DNA of 64,000 nucleotides from a virus. The notes below the pieces were generated by a model. It worked only from the letters and a program-made list of their open reading frames with translations. It was not told where the DNA came from and did not search any database. The stretch is from positions 310,001 to 374,000 of the IMG/VR virus record IMGVR_UViG_3300046517_002304; one strand, 5' to 3'. Below are positions 37,626 to 45,493 of this stretch, one piece after another. Made by a program: the position numbers and the translations under genes. Numbering within the stretch: the first letter of the stretch is position 1; each line of letters opens with the position of its first letter.

Positions 37626-37901
37626 TTAGACAATCGCATTAAGTGCCGCAAGTTTAGATTTATGAGTGCTTAACTTTTTTTCGTGATCGGCTATAAGTGC
37701 GTCAAAGTCCTTGAGATAGATACATGACATTTCCGATTCTGTTCCATCTATAAACTTCACAAGAACATTTCTGGTAGGATAACGCGATTCGCTAATGGAA
37801 AGTTCTTTTATAATTTTACCAGGACATTGTGCTCTAAATGCCGTATAAACCAATTTTCCGATTAAATTAGATGTGCCACTGTAGTCAATGCATTTAGCCA
37901 T
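37626..37901 (-). CDS. Hypothetical protein, 91 aa
   Basis: ATG at 37901 (MAKCIDYSGTSNLIGKLVYT) with AGGGAA upstream; the longer frame overlapping the previous gene is rejected. Beta-rich, then a C-terminal helix DHEKKLSTHKSKLAALNAI. Function unknown. Confidence 0.65.
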   Translation of the reverse strand: MAKCIDYSGTSNLIGKLVYTAFRAQCPGKIIKELSISESRYPTRNVLVKFIDGTESEMSCIYLKDFDALIADHEKKLSTHKSKLAALNAIV

Positions 37902-37914
37902 GATTATTTCCCTG

Positions 37915-38199
37915 TTAAAATACCGGTGACCTTCGGACCATTTCCACAATTTTTGCAGATTCACCAAGACATCGCAACTTTACCTGTTTGTACCACACGG
38001 CAAAATATGCCCGCAAACTATCTTCTGATGAAAATGTTATCATTCCCATTCGCCGATTATCTTCAGTGTAAAGATACATACATCCAGTATATTCTCCCCA
38101 ATGCAAAGTAACAGATAAATTATCTAGTTGGTAAGTACCACTAGATCCGGGCACCAATTTAAATCCTAATTCCTTCAAATACGCAATATTGTCTTCCAT
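37915..38199 (-). CDS. Family C protein, 94 aa
   Basis: ATG at 38199 gives MEDNIAYLKELGFKLVPGSS, then TLHWGEYTGCMYLYTED, where HWG-x-x-x-G-x-x-YL parallels 37097-37375, and KLRCLGESAKIVEMV. Function unknown. Confidence 0.7.
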   Translation of the reverse strand: MEDNIAYLKELGFKLVPGSSGTYQLDNLSVTLHWGEYTGCMYLYTEDNRRMGMITFSSEDSLRAYFAVWYKQVKLRCLGESAKIVEMVRRSPVF

Positions 38200-38200
38200 A

Positions 38201-38371
38201 TTATTTCTTAGAAAGCTGCTGAATTCCTTCGGTCTGCATCTGGATTTGCTGTTGTTTTTCAGCAAAATCTCGTTCCTTCTTAGCATCAGCCCATAAAATC
38301 AATGTCATCAAAGACGCCAGCATAGCGAATATTACGATGCTATCAAAGATGCTTTTCTTGATTTCAGTCAT
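38201..38371 (-). CDS. Small membrane protein with coiled coil, 56 aa
   Basis: Read in the gap. Span IVIFAMLASLMTLILWA, then a charged Gln/Glu/Lys helix (KKERDFAEKQQQIQMQTEGI), the layout of a phage spanin or holin-like anchor. No lysis neighbour supports that, so function is unknown. Confidence 0.65.
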   Translation of the reverse strand: MTEIKKSIFDSIVIFAMLASLMTLILWADAKKERDFAEKQQQIQMQTEGIQQLSKK

Positions 38372-38738
38372 TTCTTCTATCTCTAGCTATTTTAGAGTTA
38401 GGAAAACACGAGTCCAAATGTTCATTAATAGCCTTTTCATAATCATTGACAGCAACAGTCAGTTTGTACACCAAGTTACCAGTTTTTTCCTCCGCAATTT
38501 CCGCCGCACGATCTTCAACTTGCCGATCAAAATCACTATGAATACGATGCAATAATTCTTTAAAAGAAAATTCCAGTCCATTGATTTTTAAACTGACTTC
38601 CAACGGTTCGCCAGGAACATGGTTCAGGCTTTTATTCAAGCCATCTGATGTTCTTTGTGCAAGTATAGCACACAAAGCCCATTCTGTCAATGGATCTGCC
38701 GTCGCAGCGGCACGGTCAAATTTTATTTGTTCTGACAT
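38364..38738 (-). CDS. Hypothetical helical protein, 124 aa
   Basis: Starts MSEQIKFDRAAATADPLTEW; helical throughout (EERAAEIAEEKTG-like segment near residue 75, AVNDYEKAINEHLD). Function unknown. Confidence 0.7.
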   Translation of the reverse strand: MSEQIKFDRAAATADPLTEWALCAILAQRTSDGLNKSLNHVPGEPLEVSLKINGLEFSFKELLHRIHSDFDRQVEDRAAEIAEEKTGNLVYKLTVAVNDYEKAINEHLDSCFPNSKIARDRRND

Positions 38739-38742
38739 GATT

Positions 38743-38946
38743 TTACCAATTAACCAAAATTGTTATATGCTGGAAAAGCCATATTAGGCCACCAAGAGCG
38801 ACAGGAATTGCTCCCAAGCTACAGAAAACCTCTAAGAAAAACTCTCCGTCAAACGATTCTGGACAACGACGATATTGGTATAATGCAACCAATCCGCCAA
38901 TCACCCATAAACAAATAGATGCCATAAGAAACCAGTTCATTTTCAC
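38743..38946 (-). CDS. Membrane protein, 67 aa
   Basis: Two spans: WFLMASICLWVIGGLVALYQ and EVFCSLGAIPVALGGLIWLF. Directly downstream of pth2. Function unknown. Confidence 0.7.
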   Translation of the reverse strand: MKMNWFLMASICLWVIGGLVALYQYRRCPESFDGEFFLEVFCSLGAIPVALGGLIWLFQHITILVNW

Positions 38947-38950
38947 ATCC

Positions 38951-39328
38951 CTAGTAGAGTTTTAAATGCTTTGTGAACGGGTCAATTTTCTCTGCATAGT
39001 CTGGCCCGATAGCCAAACAAGTTTTTGTAGGAACTCCATGAAATTCAGTCAACCCGCTGTCAGTAATAAGATAAACTTCAATTCCGGCATCCTTTACTTT
39101 CTGATACAACTCTAACATCTCTTGTTCGGAATCTATCTGTAAAACAATTTTGGGGAAATGGTTCTCCAGCCAAAACTTCTGAACATCGGTATAACTGGAC
39201 GTATTATTTTTAAAATCAGAATGCGCTCGGATAAACGCCATTACTGCATGGGACAATTGTGCAAATTCTTTTCCTTTACGTACCTTCAGATCATTACGGA
39301 TAACTATACTTTGTTTTATTTTTGACAT
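38951..39328 (-). CDS. pth2: Peptidyl-tRNA hydrolase 2 (Pth2)
   Basis: 125 aa, close to the family length. SIVIRNDLKVRKGKEFAQLS matches the Pth2 N-terminal strand and the catalytic-Lys/His helix (HAVMAFI follows). The C-terminus has ITDSGLTEFHGVPTKTCLAI then GPDYAEKIDPFTKHLKLY, the family signature. It cleaves peptidyl-tRNA released from stalled ribosomes. This is the archaeal/eukaryotic type, uncommon in bacteria. First gene of a 17-gene unit; the leader has no ribosome-binding sequence. Confidence 0.92.
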   Translation of the reverse strand: MSKIKQSIVIRNDLKVRKGKEFAQLSHAVMAFIRAHSDFKNNTSSYTDVQKFWLENHFPKIVLQIDSEQEMLELYQKVKDAGIEVYLITDSGLTEFHGVPTKTCLAIGPDYAEKIDPFTKHLKLY

Positions 39329-39335
39329 TTTTTTC

Positions 39336-39347
39336 TATGGATAACTA
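39336..39347 (-). promoter_or_regulatory. Boundary motif, copy 23
   Basis: Exact copy, 7 bases before the pth2 ATG at 39328, back to back with the groES control region. Confidence 0.8.
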
Positions 39348-39373
39348 AAAACGACACTATCTTATGTTTAACC

Positions 39374-39387
39374 TAGTTTATATAATA
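39374..39387 (+). promoter_or_regulatory. Motif-like element upstream of groES
   Basis: TAGTTTATATAATA ends 10 bases before the groES ATG. It resembles the minus-strand motif with two extra bases, and the leader AGGAAATACA nearly equals that at 8151. It also contains TATAAT, so a host sigma-70 promoter is an alternative. Confidence 0.5.
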
Positions 39388-39397
39388 AGGAAATACA

Positions 39398-39697
39398 ATG
39401 GCAATTACAGCAATCAAGCCGTGCGGAAACCAAATTTTGATCGAACTTCTAACTGAAAACGAACTAATGAATACCACTCTATTCGTTCCAGAAGGCTCCC
39501 AGGGCGCTGGTTCGGCTCCACAGGGAGTTGTCCTAGACTTTGGTCCACAGTTTGACGGAGCAAAGTGGGGCGTTCAGAAGGGCGATAGAGTTATTGTGCA
39601 GGGAACTTTTATTCCAGTGCCCAAGGTAGGGAACGGCCACCGGGCCATGGGATTAACCGAGTTTCAGCACATCAAGGCTGTTCTAGTTGAAGGCTAA
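39398..39697 (+). CDS. groES: GroES-like co-chaperonin, 99 aa
   Basis: AIKPCGNQILIELLTENELM opens like GroES (IRPLGDRVLVK). The loop region TTLFVPEGSQGAGSAPQGVV fits the mobile loop and its return strand, and GVQKGDRVIVQG matches the KVGDxVxF strand. The C-terminal strand HIKAVLVEG fits the family end. It caps host GroEL, as T4 gp31 does for capsid folding. No groEL here. The only complete plus-strand gene in the window. Confidence 0.85.
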   Translation: MAITAIKPCGNQILIELLTENELMNTTLFVPEGSQGAGSAPQGVVLDFGPQFDGAKWGVQKGDRVIVQGTFIPVPKVGNGHRAMGLTEFQHIKAVLVEG

Positions 39698-40249
39698 CGC
39701 TCTTTGCACTTCAGAAGCAAAAAATCTGGTCATATGTTTACGGACTTTTATATGATCCATGCCTACATCACTGCATAGCATGATGTAGGCAATTGCTTTT
39801 TCTATGTCGTCGTTATACTTTTTACAAGCATCATACATAATCTTCGCCGTATCTTCGTCTAAATCATCTTTTGCATGATTGCACAGAGCACACATTGTCT
39901 GCATGTTAGAAAGATCGTCTTTTCCGCCGCAACTGGCTGGAAGTATATGATCTTTCGTTATTAAAATATATTTATCCTTCGGTGTTTTATGATATAAGTT
40001 AAAATGTGCTCGGCCAGTTGATTCATATGGGCGCTGAAGAATAAAAATATTACCAACTACTCCGCATCGCACGCAAGATAGGCTTTTAATAAAGGTTCGA
40101 TATCTCATTGAGAACATTTTAACTTTAAACGTTTGCTCTCCTACTTTATACTCTTTATCCGTATCCGAAACGTACGGCAAAACAGCATCAATGGCAAATT
40201 CGCCAAAGGTTTGATTAGATTGCCAAGTGTCTATCAATGACATCCCCAT
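39683..40249 (-). CDS. HNH endonuclease, 188 aa
   Basis: CVRCGVVGNIFILQ supplies the first Cys pair; then ILITKDHILPASCGGKDDLS carries the DH of HNH, and NMQTMCALCNHAKDD the N and second Cys pair, giving a Cys4-type HNH. TAATG overlap with 40249-40689. Converges on groES with a 15-base overlap. Homing or host-DNA nuclease; not inside an intron as far as can be seen. Confidence 0.85.
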   Translation of the reverse strand: MGMSLIDTWQSNQTFGEFAIDAVLPYVSDTDKEYKVGEQTFKVKMFSMRYRTFIKSLSCVRCGVVGNIFILQRPYESTGRAHFNLYHKTPKDKYILITKDHILPASCGGKDDLSNMQTMCALCNHAKDDLDEDTAKIMYDACKKYNDDIEKAIAYIMLCSDVGMDHIKVRKHMTRFFASEVQRALAFN

Positions 40250-40689
40250 TATCGCATCCTGAAATCAAAATAAAAGATAGCGGTGTAGTAGAGACAAAGG
40301 AAGTGAATAAATTGATCAAACCCAACCGTGGTAAAGAACCAATATTTATTATCGCTTTGCCACAACTTGGCAGTTAGCCTACTGGTAATAGCATCAGTGA
40401 TAAAGTGTAATATCCAGTTTGCTATACAAAAAGCCAGTAACATACGCGAATCAAGCTCCTCCGCATAGGAAAACTGTCTTATAATAAAAAGTCCTACGCC
40501 TAAGATACACGTATAAATAGAAACATGAGCGCACAAAGTCGCCAGCCCCTTGCTTTTATTCTCTGCCAGATACCGTCCTTGACACACAAAATCTCCGATA
40601 AAGTGGAGTAGCATAATTAAAGCAAATCCACCATTGAAGATATACAGCATATCTTCCAGGTGAAATTTCCAAAGGTCAATTATTGACAT
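40249..40689 (-). CDS. DUF3307-like membrane protein, 146 aa
   Basis: Four to five spans. LIMLLHFIGDFVCQGRYLAE fits the DUF3307 start (HxxGDFxxQ...A..K), followed by CAHVSIYTC and NWILHFITDAITSRL with conserved His, Asp and Thr. The role of the family is unknown. Confidence 0.75.
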   Translation of the reverse strand: MSIIDLWKFHLEDMLYIFNGGFALIMLLHFIGDFVCQGRYLAENKSKGLATLCAHVSIYTCILGVGLFIIRQFSYAEELDSRMLLAFCIANWILHFITDAITSRLTAKLWQSDNKYWFFTTVGFDQFIHFLCLYYTAIFYFDFRMR

Positions 40690-40934
40690 TATGATAGCTC
40701 CTGTTTATTATTATTTAAGTACATTCTAGCTTTTCCTTTACGGATAACTAAATCTTTATCCCAGATATTGCCCATATAAATTCCTGGTAAATCTTTCTTA
40801 AATGCTGTTAATAAGTATCCATAATTATTAATGCCAGTAATTCTTGCGCGGATGTAATGACCAAACGTCATTGCATAATTATGATCCACATGAACATGAT
40901 CGCCTACTTTAAAATTAGCCGTTGTCTTATCCAT
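40689..40934 (-). CDS. SH3/KOW-like small protein, 81 aa
   Basis: NFKVGDHVHVDHNYAMTFGH and RARITGINNYGYLLTAFKKD look like a small beta barrel with a KVGDxV start, common in KOW/SH3-like proteins. TAATG-type junctions on both sides. Function unknown. Confidence 0.65.
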   Translation of the reverse strand: MDKTTANFKVGDHVHVDHNYAMTFGHYIRARITGINNYGYLLTAFKKDLPGIYMGNIWDKDLVIRKGKARMYLNNNKQELS

Positions 40935-41302
40935 TACCTTATCGCCTGTTTGGTTCCAACGCTTATGAATGGATACCCGCCCATAATATAAACATAGCCA
41001 ACTTCATCATGAGTTAACTGAGTAATCTGCGTACCATAAGCAACGTCAGCATCAACAATGGTATCATTAGTTAACTTGGCTTTATTAATTTTCTTTTCAT
41101 CTGCCGGAATGACAAGCCGTATATGAAACCAATAACCATACATAGTTGAATGTTTTAATTCAATAGATTGAAGTTCATAATGTCCGTCGTCTATTAAGAT
41201 GTTTTCTCCCCTGGTGTTTACATATACTTTCCCTGGAGCATCATGGTGGAATCTCCAAAAAATAAACGTAAGAATAAAAACGGCAATGAATAGTTTTTTC
41301 AT
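40934..41302 (-). CDS. Membrane-anchored protein, 122 aa
   Basis: N-terminal signal or anchor MKKLFIAVFILTFIFWRFHH, then a beta-rich domain probably outside the membrane (GYWFHIRLVIPADEKKINKA, YIMGGYPFISVG). Function unknown. Confidence 0.65.
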   Translation of the reverse strand: MKKLFIAVFILTFIFWRFHHDAPGKVYVNTRGENILIDDGHYELQSIELKHSTMYGYWFHIRLVIPADEKKINKAKLTNDTIVDADVAYGTQITQLTHDEVGYVYIMGGYPFISVGTKQAIR

Positions 41303-41313
41303 GATGATTTTCC

Positions 41314-42384
41314 TTAGTTACTCCAGTTAGATGGGACACTACTCTTAACTGCTTCAATCAAAAATGGAGTAGGGTCCAAAAGATTATCTGGCTGATCTTC
41401 ATCTAATCCCCAACTAATGCTCTTAGTGGTTCCGTGAGCATACAGTTCTATATGAAGCATTGATGTAGAATGATACGGAATATCGCTTCTTTTTTTACTA
41501 TCTTTAAGTACTGGTTTAACAAAGCCAATCATTTCGTTCTTCTGAACTACTCGTCCGACCGTAATACCTGGGTTTTCTGTTATTTCACCATAATTGATAA
41601 CACCAGTTGCGCCAGCAACCAACACAGATCGGGTATTATTCCACCATGGCGACCCCGCTTTCTCGCCTGTGAAATCTTCAACGGCAACCACAACGCCTCT
41701 CTCCATAGCAAAAACGTGCGCATCCTTACTGCAATAAAGATCAACTCCAGTATGATGGTCATATTTACGAGCTACACCGAATGCGCCTGGATGTTTGCCT
41801 GTCGGGATAAATTTACTTTTAAGTATAGAGTAATGATATACTGGATATCTCCATACAAAGAATCGCTTAACAGAATCAACAATGTCAGAAATTTCTGTCA
41901 TTCCTCCCACGCCAACATCGCCACAAACCAATTCTTTAAGAACTGGTTGCCAAATGGTCAAATGAGGAACGTGGCGCTGTACGATGCTGATATGCTCCAT
42001 GGTAATAGGATGTTCCCACATTGCGGTATTAGCCGCAGGAGCAAGTACGATAGGCTTAGTGCGGTCCCATGCCCTATAGATACTGGTCAGAAGATTATCG
42101 CAGATACCATTAGCAAATTTAGCCAAGGTATTCATGCTAAGCGGAGCTATAACCAGCACATCCGCTTTTCTTCTAAGATCTATATGGAGTACGCTTTGAT
42201 GAGAATTCCAACAATCCCATTCAGAAGCATCATCAAAAATCGTGCCGAAATATTCAGGCAGAGTAAACCGCTTCGCGGATTCTGTGAAGACAACGTCAAC
42301 ATGGCCAATTTCTGAAAGTTCTCTCTTGATTTTTGGACCAAGAGTTGCTGCCACACTGCCAGTTATGCCAAGGAGGATATTCAT
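41314..42384 (-). CDS. coaC: Phosphopantothenoylcysteine decarboxylase (CoaC) fused to an M23-like domain
   Basis: 356 aa. Residues 1-180 are a CoaC flavoprotein: GITGS FMN loop, active His67 in LHIDL, VIAPLSMNTLAKFANGICDN, PAANTAMW with Asn119, and the lid Cys154 in CGDVGVGGM. It should make 4'-phosphopantetheine for coenzyme A. Residues 195-345 resemble an M23 (LytM) domain: HHTGVDLYCSKDAHVFAMER with zinc ligands His211 and Asp215, and MLHIELY with His311. The two catalytic His positions are Met309 and a YGE site, so it is probably a binding domain like LECT2 rather than a peptidase. I know of no such fusion. Confidence 0.88.
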   Translation of the reverse strand: MNILLGITGSVAATLGPKIKRELSEIGHVDVVFTESAKRFTLPEYFGTIFDDASEWDCWNSHQSVLHIDLRRKADVLVIAPLSMNTLAKFANGICDNLLTSIYRAWDRTKPIVLAPAANTAMWEHPITMEHISIVQRHVPHLTIWQPVLKELVCGDVGVGGMTEISDIVDSVKRFFVWRYPVYHYSILKSKFIPTGKHPGAFGVARKYDHHTGVDLYCSKDAHVFAMERGVVVAVEDFTGEKAGSPWWNNTRSVLVAGATGVINYGEITENPGITVGRVVQKNEMIGFVKPVLKDSKKRSDIPYHSTSMLHIELYAHGTTKSISWGLDEDQPDNLLDPTPFLIEAVKSSVPSNWSN

Positions 42385-42386
42385 GA

Positions 42387-43103
42387 TTAGTAGTATCCTT
42401 CAATGATATCAATTAAGCCTGCTGCATTATAAATGGGTAAAGAGTGCTTCAGAAAAAACGGCTCTTTATTCGGCCTAACAACCGTCAAATTATGATTTCC
42501 ACTTTTTATTTCATTAAGGAGATTACCAACACACATATCGGCATTAGTAGATTGGATCTGTTTTTCACAAGCTTCAATCAGATACTTCTGCGAAACATCC
42601 GTCAGAAGTTTAAATCCGACAAGCAATGCAAACGGACACCATTTTTTAACCAGCTTAATAATCTTGGTTGTCTTCTTAAGACTTATAATTAACTCCTCTT
42701 CATTGGAGCTAATCTTCCCATTGGATGGAACGGGCGCATAATCACTGACTGCCGCAGCCAGTATGATTACATCTGGTTCGTATTCGCCACAAGAATATCC
42801 TTTAACCTTATCAAAGTAATCGTTGTAGTCTACGTACTCAACACCATCGTATTGCTTAGAATAGCTGTTATAATTCTCAAGCATTTCATATACATTATCT
42901 TCTGCTTCAATTCCTTTTGTAGCATCAATGCGTTTAGAGAATGGAGTATCGGAGCCTTTGGCATAAATGAAAACAACTTCATGGCCAGCTTTCATAGCGG
43001 CCAGAGCAAGGATAGAGCCAAATCGGCCAGTAGAATTGTTGCCGATATGACGCACATCATCAATGGGCGCTTTGGTGCCACCGGAGGTTATGAGAAATTT
43101 CAT
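42387..43103 (-). CDS. coaB: Phosphopantothenate-cysteine ligase (CoaB)
   Basis: 238 aa. LITSGGTKAPIDDVRHIGNN then STGRFGSILALAAMKAGHEV is the nucleotide-binding start of CoaB; ILAAAVSDYAPVPSNGKISS and LVGFKLLTD follow in order. It joins cysteine to 4'-phosphopantothenate. In most bacteria CoaB is the C-terminal half of CoaBC; here it is a separate gene just upstream of coaC, so the phage covers both steps. Confidence 0.9.
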   Translation of the reverse strand: MKFLITSGGTKAPIDDVRHIGNNSTGRFGSILALAAMKAGHEVVFIYAKGSDTPFSKRIDATKGIEAEDNVYEMLENYNSYSKQYDGVEYVDYNDYFDKVKGYSCGEYEPDVIILAAAVSDYAPVPSNGKISSNEEELIISLKKTTKIIKLVKKWCPFALLVGFKLLTDVSQKYLIEACEKQIQSTNADMCVGNLLNEIKSGNHNLTVVRPNKEPFFLKHSLPIYNAAGLIDIIEGYY

Positions 43104-43300
43104 GATTTTGGCCTAGCTTTCAGACATGCTTTTACAGCATCAGGACGAACGTAATCATAATGCACAGATTTACCCATTATGTTTTTTGACGGATCAGTAC
43201 CTTCACGATGGCACTCCCAATCCCACAATCGTTCTGATCGCCGACTATAAAAAATTATCCAATGATATGGGGTGTCAACAAATTCTTGTGCTGGACGCAT
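43100..43300 (-). CDS. Hypothetical protein, 66 aa
   Basis: First gene of the coaB-coaC unit, ten bases after the motif at 43311, ATGA-coupled to coaB. MRPAQEFVDTPYHWIIFYSR, then RLWDWECHREGTDPSKN. Aromatic and basic. Function unknown. Confidence 0.65.
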   Translation of the reverse strand: MRPAQEFVDTPYHWIIFYSRRSERLWDWECHREGTDPSKNIMGKSVHYDYVRPDAVKACLKARPKS

Positions 43301-43310
43301 GATGCTCTCT

Positions 43311-43322
43311 TATGGATAACTA
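43311..43322 (-). promoter_or_regulatory. Boundary motif, copy 24
   Basis: Exact copy, 10 bases before the ATG at 43300; heads the coaB-coaC unit. Confidence 0.8.
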
Positions 43323-43589
43323 AAACCATCCTACTTCTTCGTCTTCTGGTACTTGGAAATGACAAAACTGACTTGGCATACCATTCTTATAAACTTGAAG
43401 CACCATTGCCGCCCATCTATGATAATCTTGGCTGGACTTAAGCCATTTATGGATAGTTTTATAATCCATATTTAGATCGTCATCTTTCGCTTGCTCCAAT
43501 AACTCTATGCATCTATTATACTGATCGATAAAAGCCGGCTTGAAATATTCTCTAGCGGCTTCTATTTCTTCTGGCGTCCAGTTAGGCAT
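43320..43589 (-). CDS. Hypothetical helical protein, 89 aa
   Basis: Starts MPNWTPEEIEAAREYFKPAF; helical, with LEQAKDDDLNMDYKTIHKWL. Eight-base overlap with the winged-helix-like gene. Function unknown. Confidence 0.65.
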   Translation of the reverse strand: MPNWTPEEIEAAREYFKPAFIDQYNRCIELLEQAKDDDLNMDYKTIHKWLKSSQDYHRWAAMVLQVYKNGMPSQFCHFQVPEDEEVGWF

Positions 43590-43839
43590 TATTTTTTAAT
43601 TTTAATAATCCTTTTTCGGTAATGACAAAATCCCCGCGACAACCACAAGGGCATCCATCAACTAGCCCTCTTTTTATCATAGATTTCATTTTGGCTAAGA
43701 CAAGTTTTCCAGAGGCGTCAACCGGCATTGCATGCGAAACAGAATCGGGAAACTGCATGCCAAACCAATTGTGCCATTTAGTAGGGTTCTTGGCCAAGAA
43801 TTGTAAGATAGGAAGATCAGGAATATCTTTACATTGCAT
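43582..43839 (-). CDS. Winged-helix-like protein, 85 aa
   Basis: Helices with KLVLAKMKSMIKRGLVDGCP then FVITEKGLLKLKNNA, where GLV...ITEKGL is the usual recognition-helix and wing pattern. CPCGC may bind zinc. Could be a small regulator. Heads a two-gene unit. Confidence 0.6.
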   Translation of the reverse strand: MQCKDIPDLPILQFLAKNPTKWHNWFGMQFPDSVSHAMPVDASGKLVLAKMKSMIKRGLVDGCPCGCRGDFVITEKGLLKLKNNA

Positions 43840-43848
43840 AATAAACCC

Positions 43849-43860
43849 TACGGATAACTA
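43849..43860 (-). promoter_or_regulatory. Boundary motif variant (one mismatch)
   Basis: TAGTTATCCGTA, 9 bases before the ATG at 43839. Its TAG ends 43858-44295. Confidence 0.6.
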
Positions 43861-44295
43861 AATCCCCTTCATTAACAGGCTGGCGTCTTCGCCGCGCTCC
43901 ATTAATTCTTGTCTTACCCCGTTGCGAAATTTAACTCTGGATGGGATTTTAGATTTGATTGGGTATATGGCGGATAGGTAGCCGACAAGTTCATCGGTAT
44001 CGGTTCTTGATATATCAATGTCTGATATGAAATGGTCTAAAGATTCCATGTCATTGCTTTTTATAAAACCGGCAACAAAATTAATAATCTTGCTCGTTTT
44101 AGGACTAACTGCTTTTTTAATGCGTATAAGACTTACACACTGTACAAAGCCTCTAATAATTAAAAAGGAAATAGTTAAGATAAACGTAATGGCACTAGTA
44201 ATTTCCCATGACTTTGTCCATTTATTCAGCGCTAATATCAGTACGCAAATAAATGTTATTAGTACGATCAGATCATCAATCTTGATCTTTTTCAT
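43858..44295 (-). CDS. Membrane protein, 145 aa
   Basis: Two N-terminal spans (LIVLITFICVLILALNKWTK, AITFILTISFLIIRGFV) and a helical cytosolic domain. Stop in the variant motif; ATGA with 44292-44531. Function unknown. Confidence 0.7.
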   Translation of the reverse strand: MKKIKIDDLIVLITFICVLILALNKWTKSWEITSAITFILTISFLIIRGFVQCVSLIRIKKAVSPKTSKIINFVAGFIKSNDMESLDHFISDIDISRTDTDELVGYLSAIYPIKSKIPSRVKFRNGVRQELMERGEDASLLMKGI

Positions 44296-44531
44296 TCTTT
44301 TCTTTGATAAATATAGTTTTTATGCGGATCATATTCCCCGATAACATCATCCCAGTTGTATTTCCAGAACTGAGCGGCCATAACCATAATGTTTAACTTG
44401 GCGTATCCTAATAATGCATAATTAAGATAATTCGTGGTGTTATCTTTTTCCATCAGATTAAGAATATATCCACTAGCCATCCAAAATCGGTGAAGAATAA
44501 AATAAACACTAAGAATGATTAAAAATACCAT
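44292..44531 (-). CDS. Membrane protein, 79 aa
   Basis: ATG at 44531 (MVFLIILSVYFILHRFWMAS) right after the TGA of 44533-44670; a longer frame through that gene is rejected. Span at the N-terminus, aromatic C-terminus. Function unknown. Confidence 0.65.
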   Translation of the reverse strand: MVFLIILSVYFILHRFWMASGYILNLMEKDNTTNYLNYALLGYAKLNIMVMAAQFWKYNWDDVIGEYDPHKNYIYQRKE

Positions 44532-44532
44532 T

Positions 44533-44670
44533 TCATTGTCCCAGGTAAAGTTCAGAGGATGGAAAGTAATTCTTAGCGACAGCAAATAAAATCACTATCG
44601 CAATAACAATTAAAACTGCCGGGAAAAGGCAGCAAGACAAATCAGACAGGATAGATTTAATAAGTTTCAT
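44533..44670 (-). CDS. Small membrane protein, 45 aa
   Basis: Read in the gap. MKLIKSILSDLSCCLFPAVL then IVIAIVILFAVAKNYFPSSE: a single long span with a basic start. Overlaps 44657-44839 by 14 bases. Function unknown. Confidence 0.65.
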   Translation of the reverse strand: MKLIKSILSDLSCCLFPAVLIVIAIVILFAVAKNYFPSSELYLGQ

Positions 44671-44839
44671 TTGAATTTTTTACTTCCAGTTTAAAAGAAC
44701 TCAGCCACATTGGCTCAGATGCAAATTTAAGATAACAAAAATAAAGCAAACACAAAACTTTAAAATTAGAACTATAAAGTATCTGGGTGCTTCCTTTTAT
44801 TGGTGCCCATCCTAGATATTCGGCTGTTACAGAATACAT
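44657..44839 (-). CDS. Hypothetical protein, 60 aa
   Basis: Starts MYSVTAEYLGWAPIKGSTQI, then a hydrophobic segment FKVLCLLYFCYLKFA. Possibly membrane-bound. One-base junction with 44839-45147. Function unknown. Confidence 0.55.
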   Translation of the reverse strand: MYSVTAEYLGWAPIKGSTQILYSSNFKVLCLLYFCYLKFASEPMWLSSFKLEVKNSNETY

Positions 44840-45147
44840 TAGTCTTTATACATGCCTGTTTTTAGATACGTGTGAGTCGGAATATTAGAATCAACCAAAG
44901 TATACATCGTCGGTGGATTACCTTGAAATTCCCCTACTTTGGCCGCATCCCATAAAAGAGACGATGTATCACCGCCAGAGATTTTAACATCAAATTTAAT
45001 GTCGTTTTTCTTGATCAACTCAGTCTTACATCCATGTTTTGCGCATAGCTTCACAAATTCATTCAAGGCATCTTGTAAGGGCATATTATAACGACCGACC
45101 TCAATTGGGTCGGAATTGTGGTGATTGTATGTGTATACTGAAATCAT
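44839..45147 (-). CDS. Hypothetical protein, 102 aa
   Basis: Starts MISVYTYNHHNSDPIEVGRY. Helix ALNEFVKLCAKHGCKTELIK with strands around it. Function unknown. Confidence 0.7.
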   Translation of the reverse strand: MISVYTYNHHNSDPIEVGRYNMPLQDALNEFVKLCAKHGCKTELIKKNDIKFDVKISGGDTSSLLWDAAKVGEFQGNPPTMYTLVDSNIPTHTYLKTGMYKD

Positions 45148-45160
45148 TTAATTATACCAT

Positions 45161-45469
45161 TTATTCCTTGATCGTGACCTGATTGCCGGTAAACGAAAGG
45201 TTAAGGTCTGTAGGAGATTGACCATTTGGATTATAGTGTAATCGCCACGTAAAATCATTTTGTAAATTTGGTTTGTCAAAAAGTTGCTGTGAGCTAAGCT
45301 GACCTATCGCATTAATAATATTTAATTTAAAATCCCTTGCTCTATTGGTAGGATCATCAAAGTAAAAAACTACGCTATCAGCATATCTGGCAACTTGCGT
45401 AACATGAATATTATGAACCCTGCACAATTCCCCGAATAATTGTTCGGCATGACTTAAGTTAGCGCTCAT
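45161..45469 (-). CDS. Hypothetical protein, 102 aa
   Basis: Starts MSANLSHAEQLFGELCRVHN; an N-terminal helix, then strands and helices (RARDFKLNIINAIGQLSSQQ). Function unknown. Confidence 0.7.
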   Translation of the reverse strand: MSANLSHAEQLFGELCRVHNIHVTQVARYADSVVFYFDDPTNRARDFKLNIINAIGQLSSQQLFDKPNLQNDFTWRLHYNPNGQSPTDLNLSFTGNQVTIKE

Positions 45470-45493
45470 CTTTATCTTTCTTAATGAGAAAAT

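Noticed and set aside
38201-38371. Spanin or holin
   Set aside because: Layout fits (one span plus coiled coil), but no endolysin or partner nearby and many similar small membrane genes in the window.
39295-40750. Motif-like TAGTTATCCGTA at 39295 and 40739
   Set aside because: Both lie inside well-supported genes and encode normal codons (IVIR, LVIR); no unit boundary there.
41470-42315. 281-codon plus-strand frame
   Set aside because: Antisense shadow of the coaC-M23 gene, which has clear family motifs.
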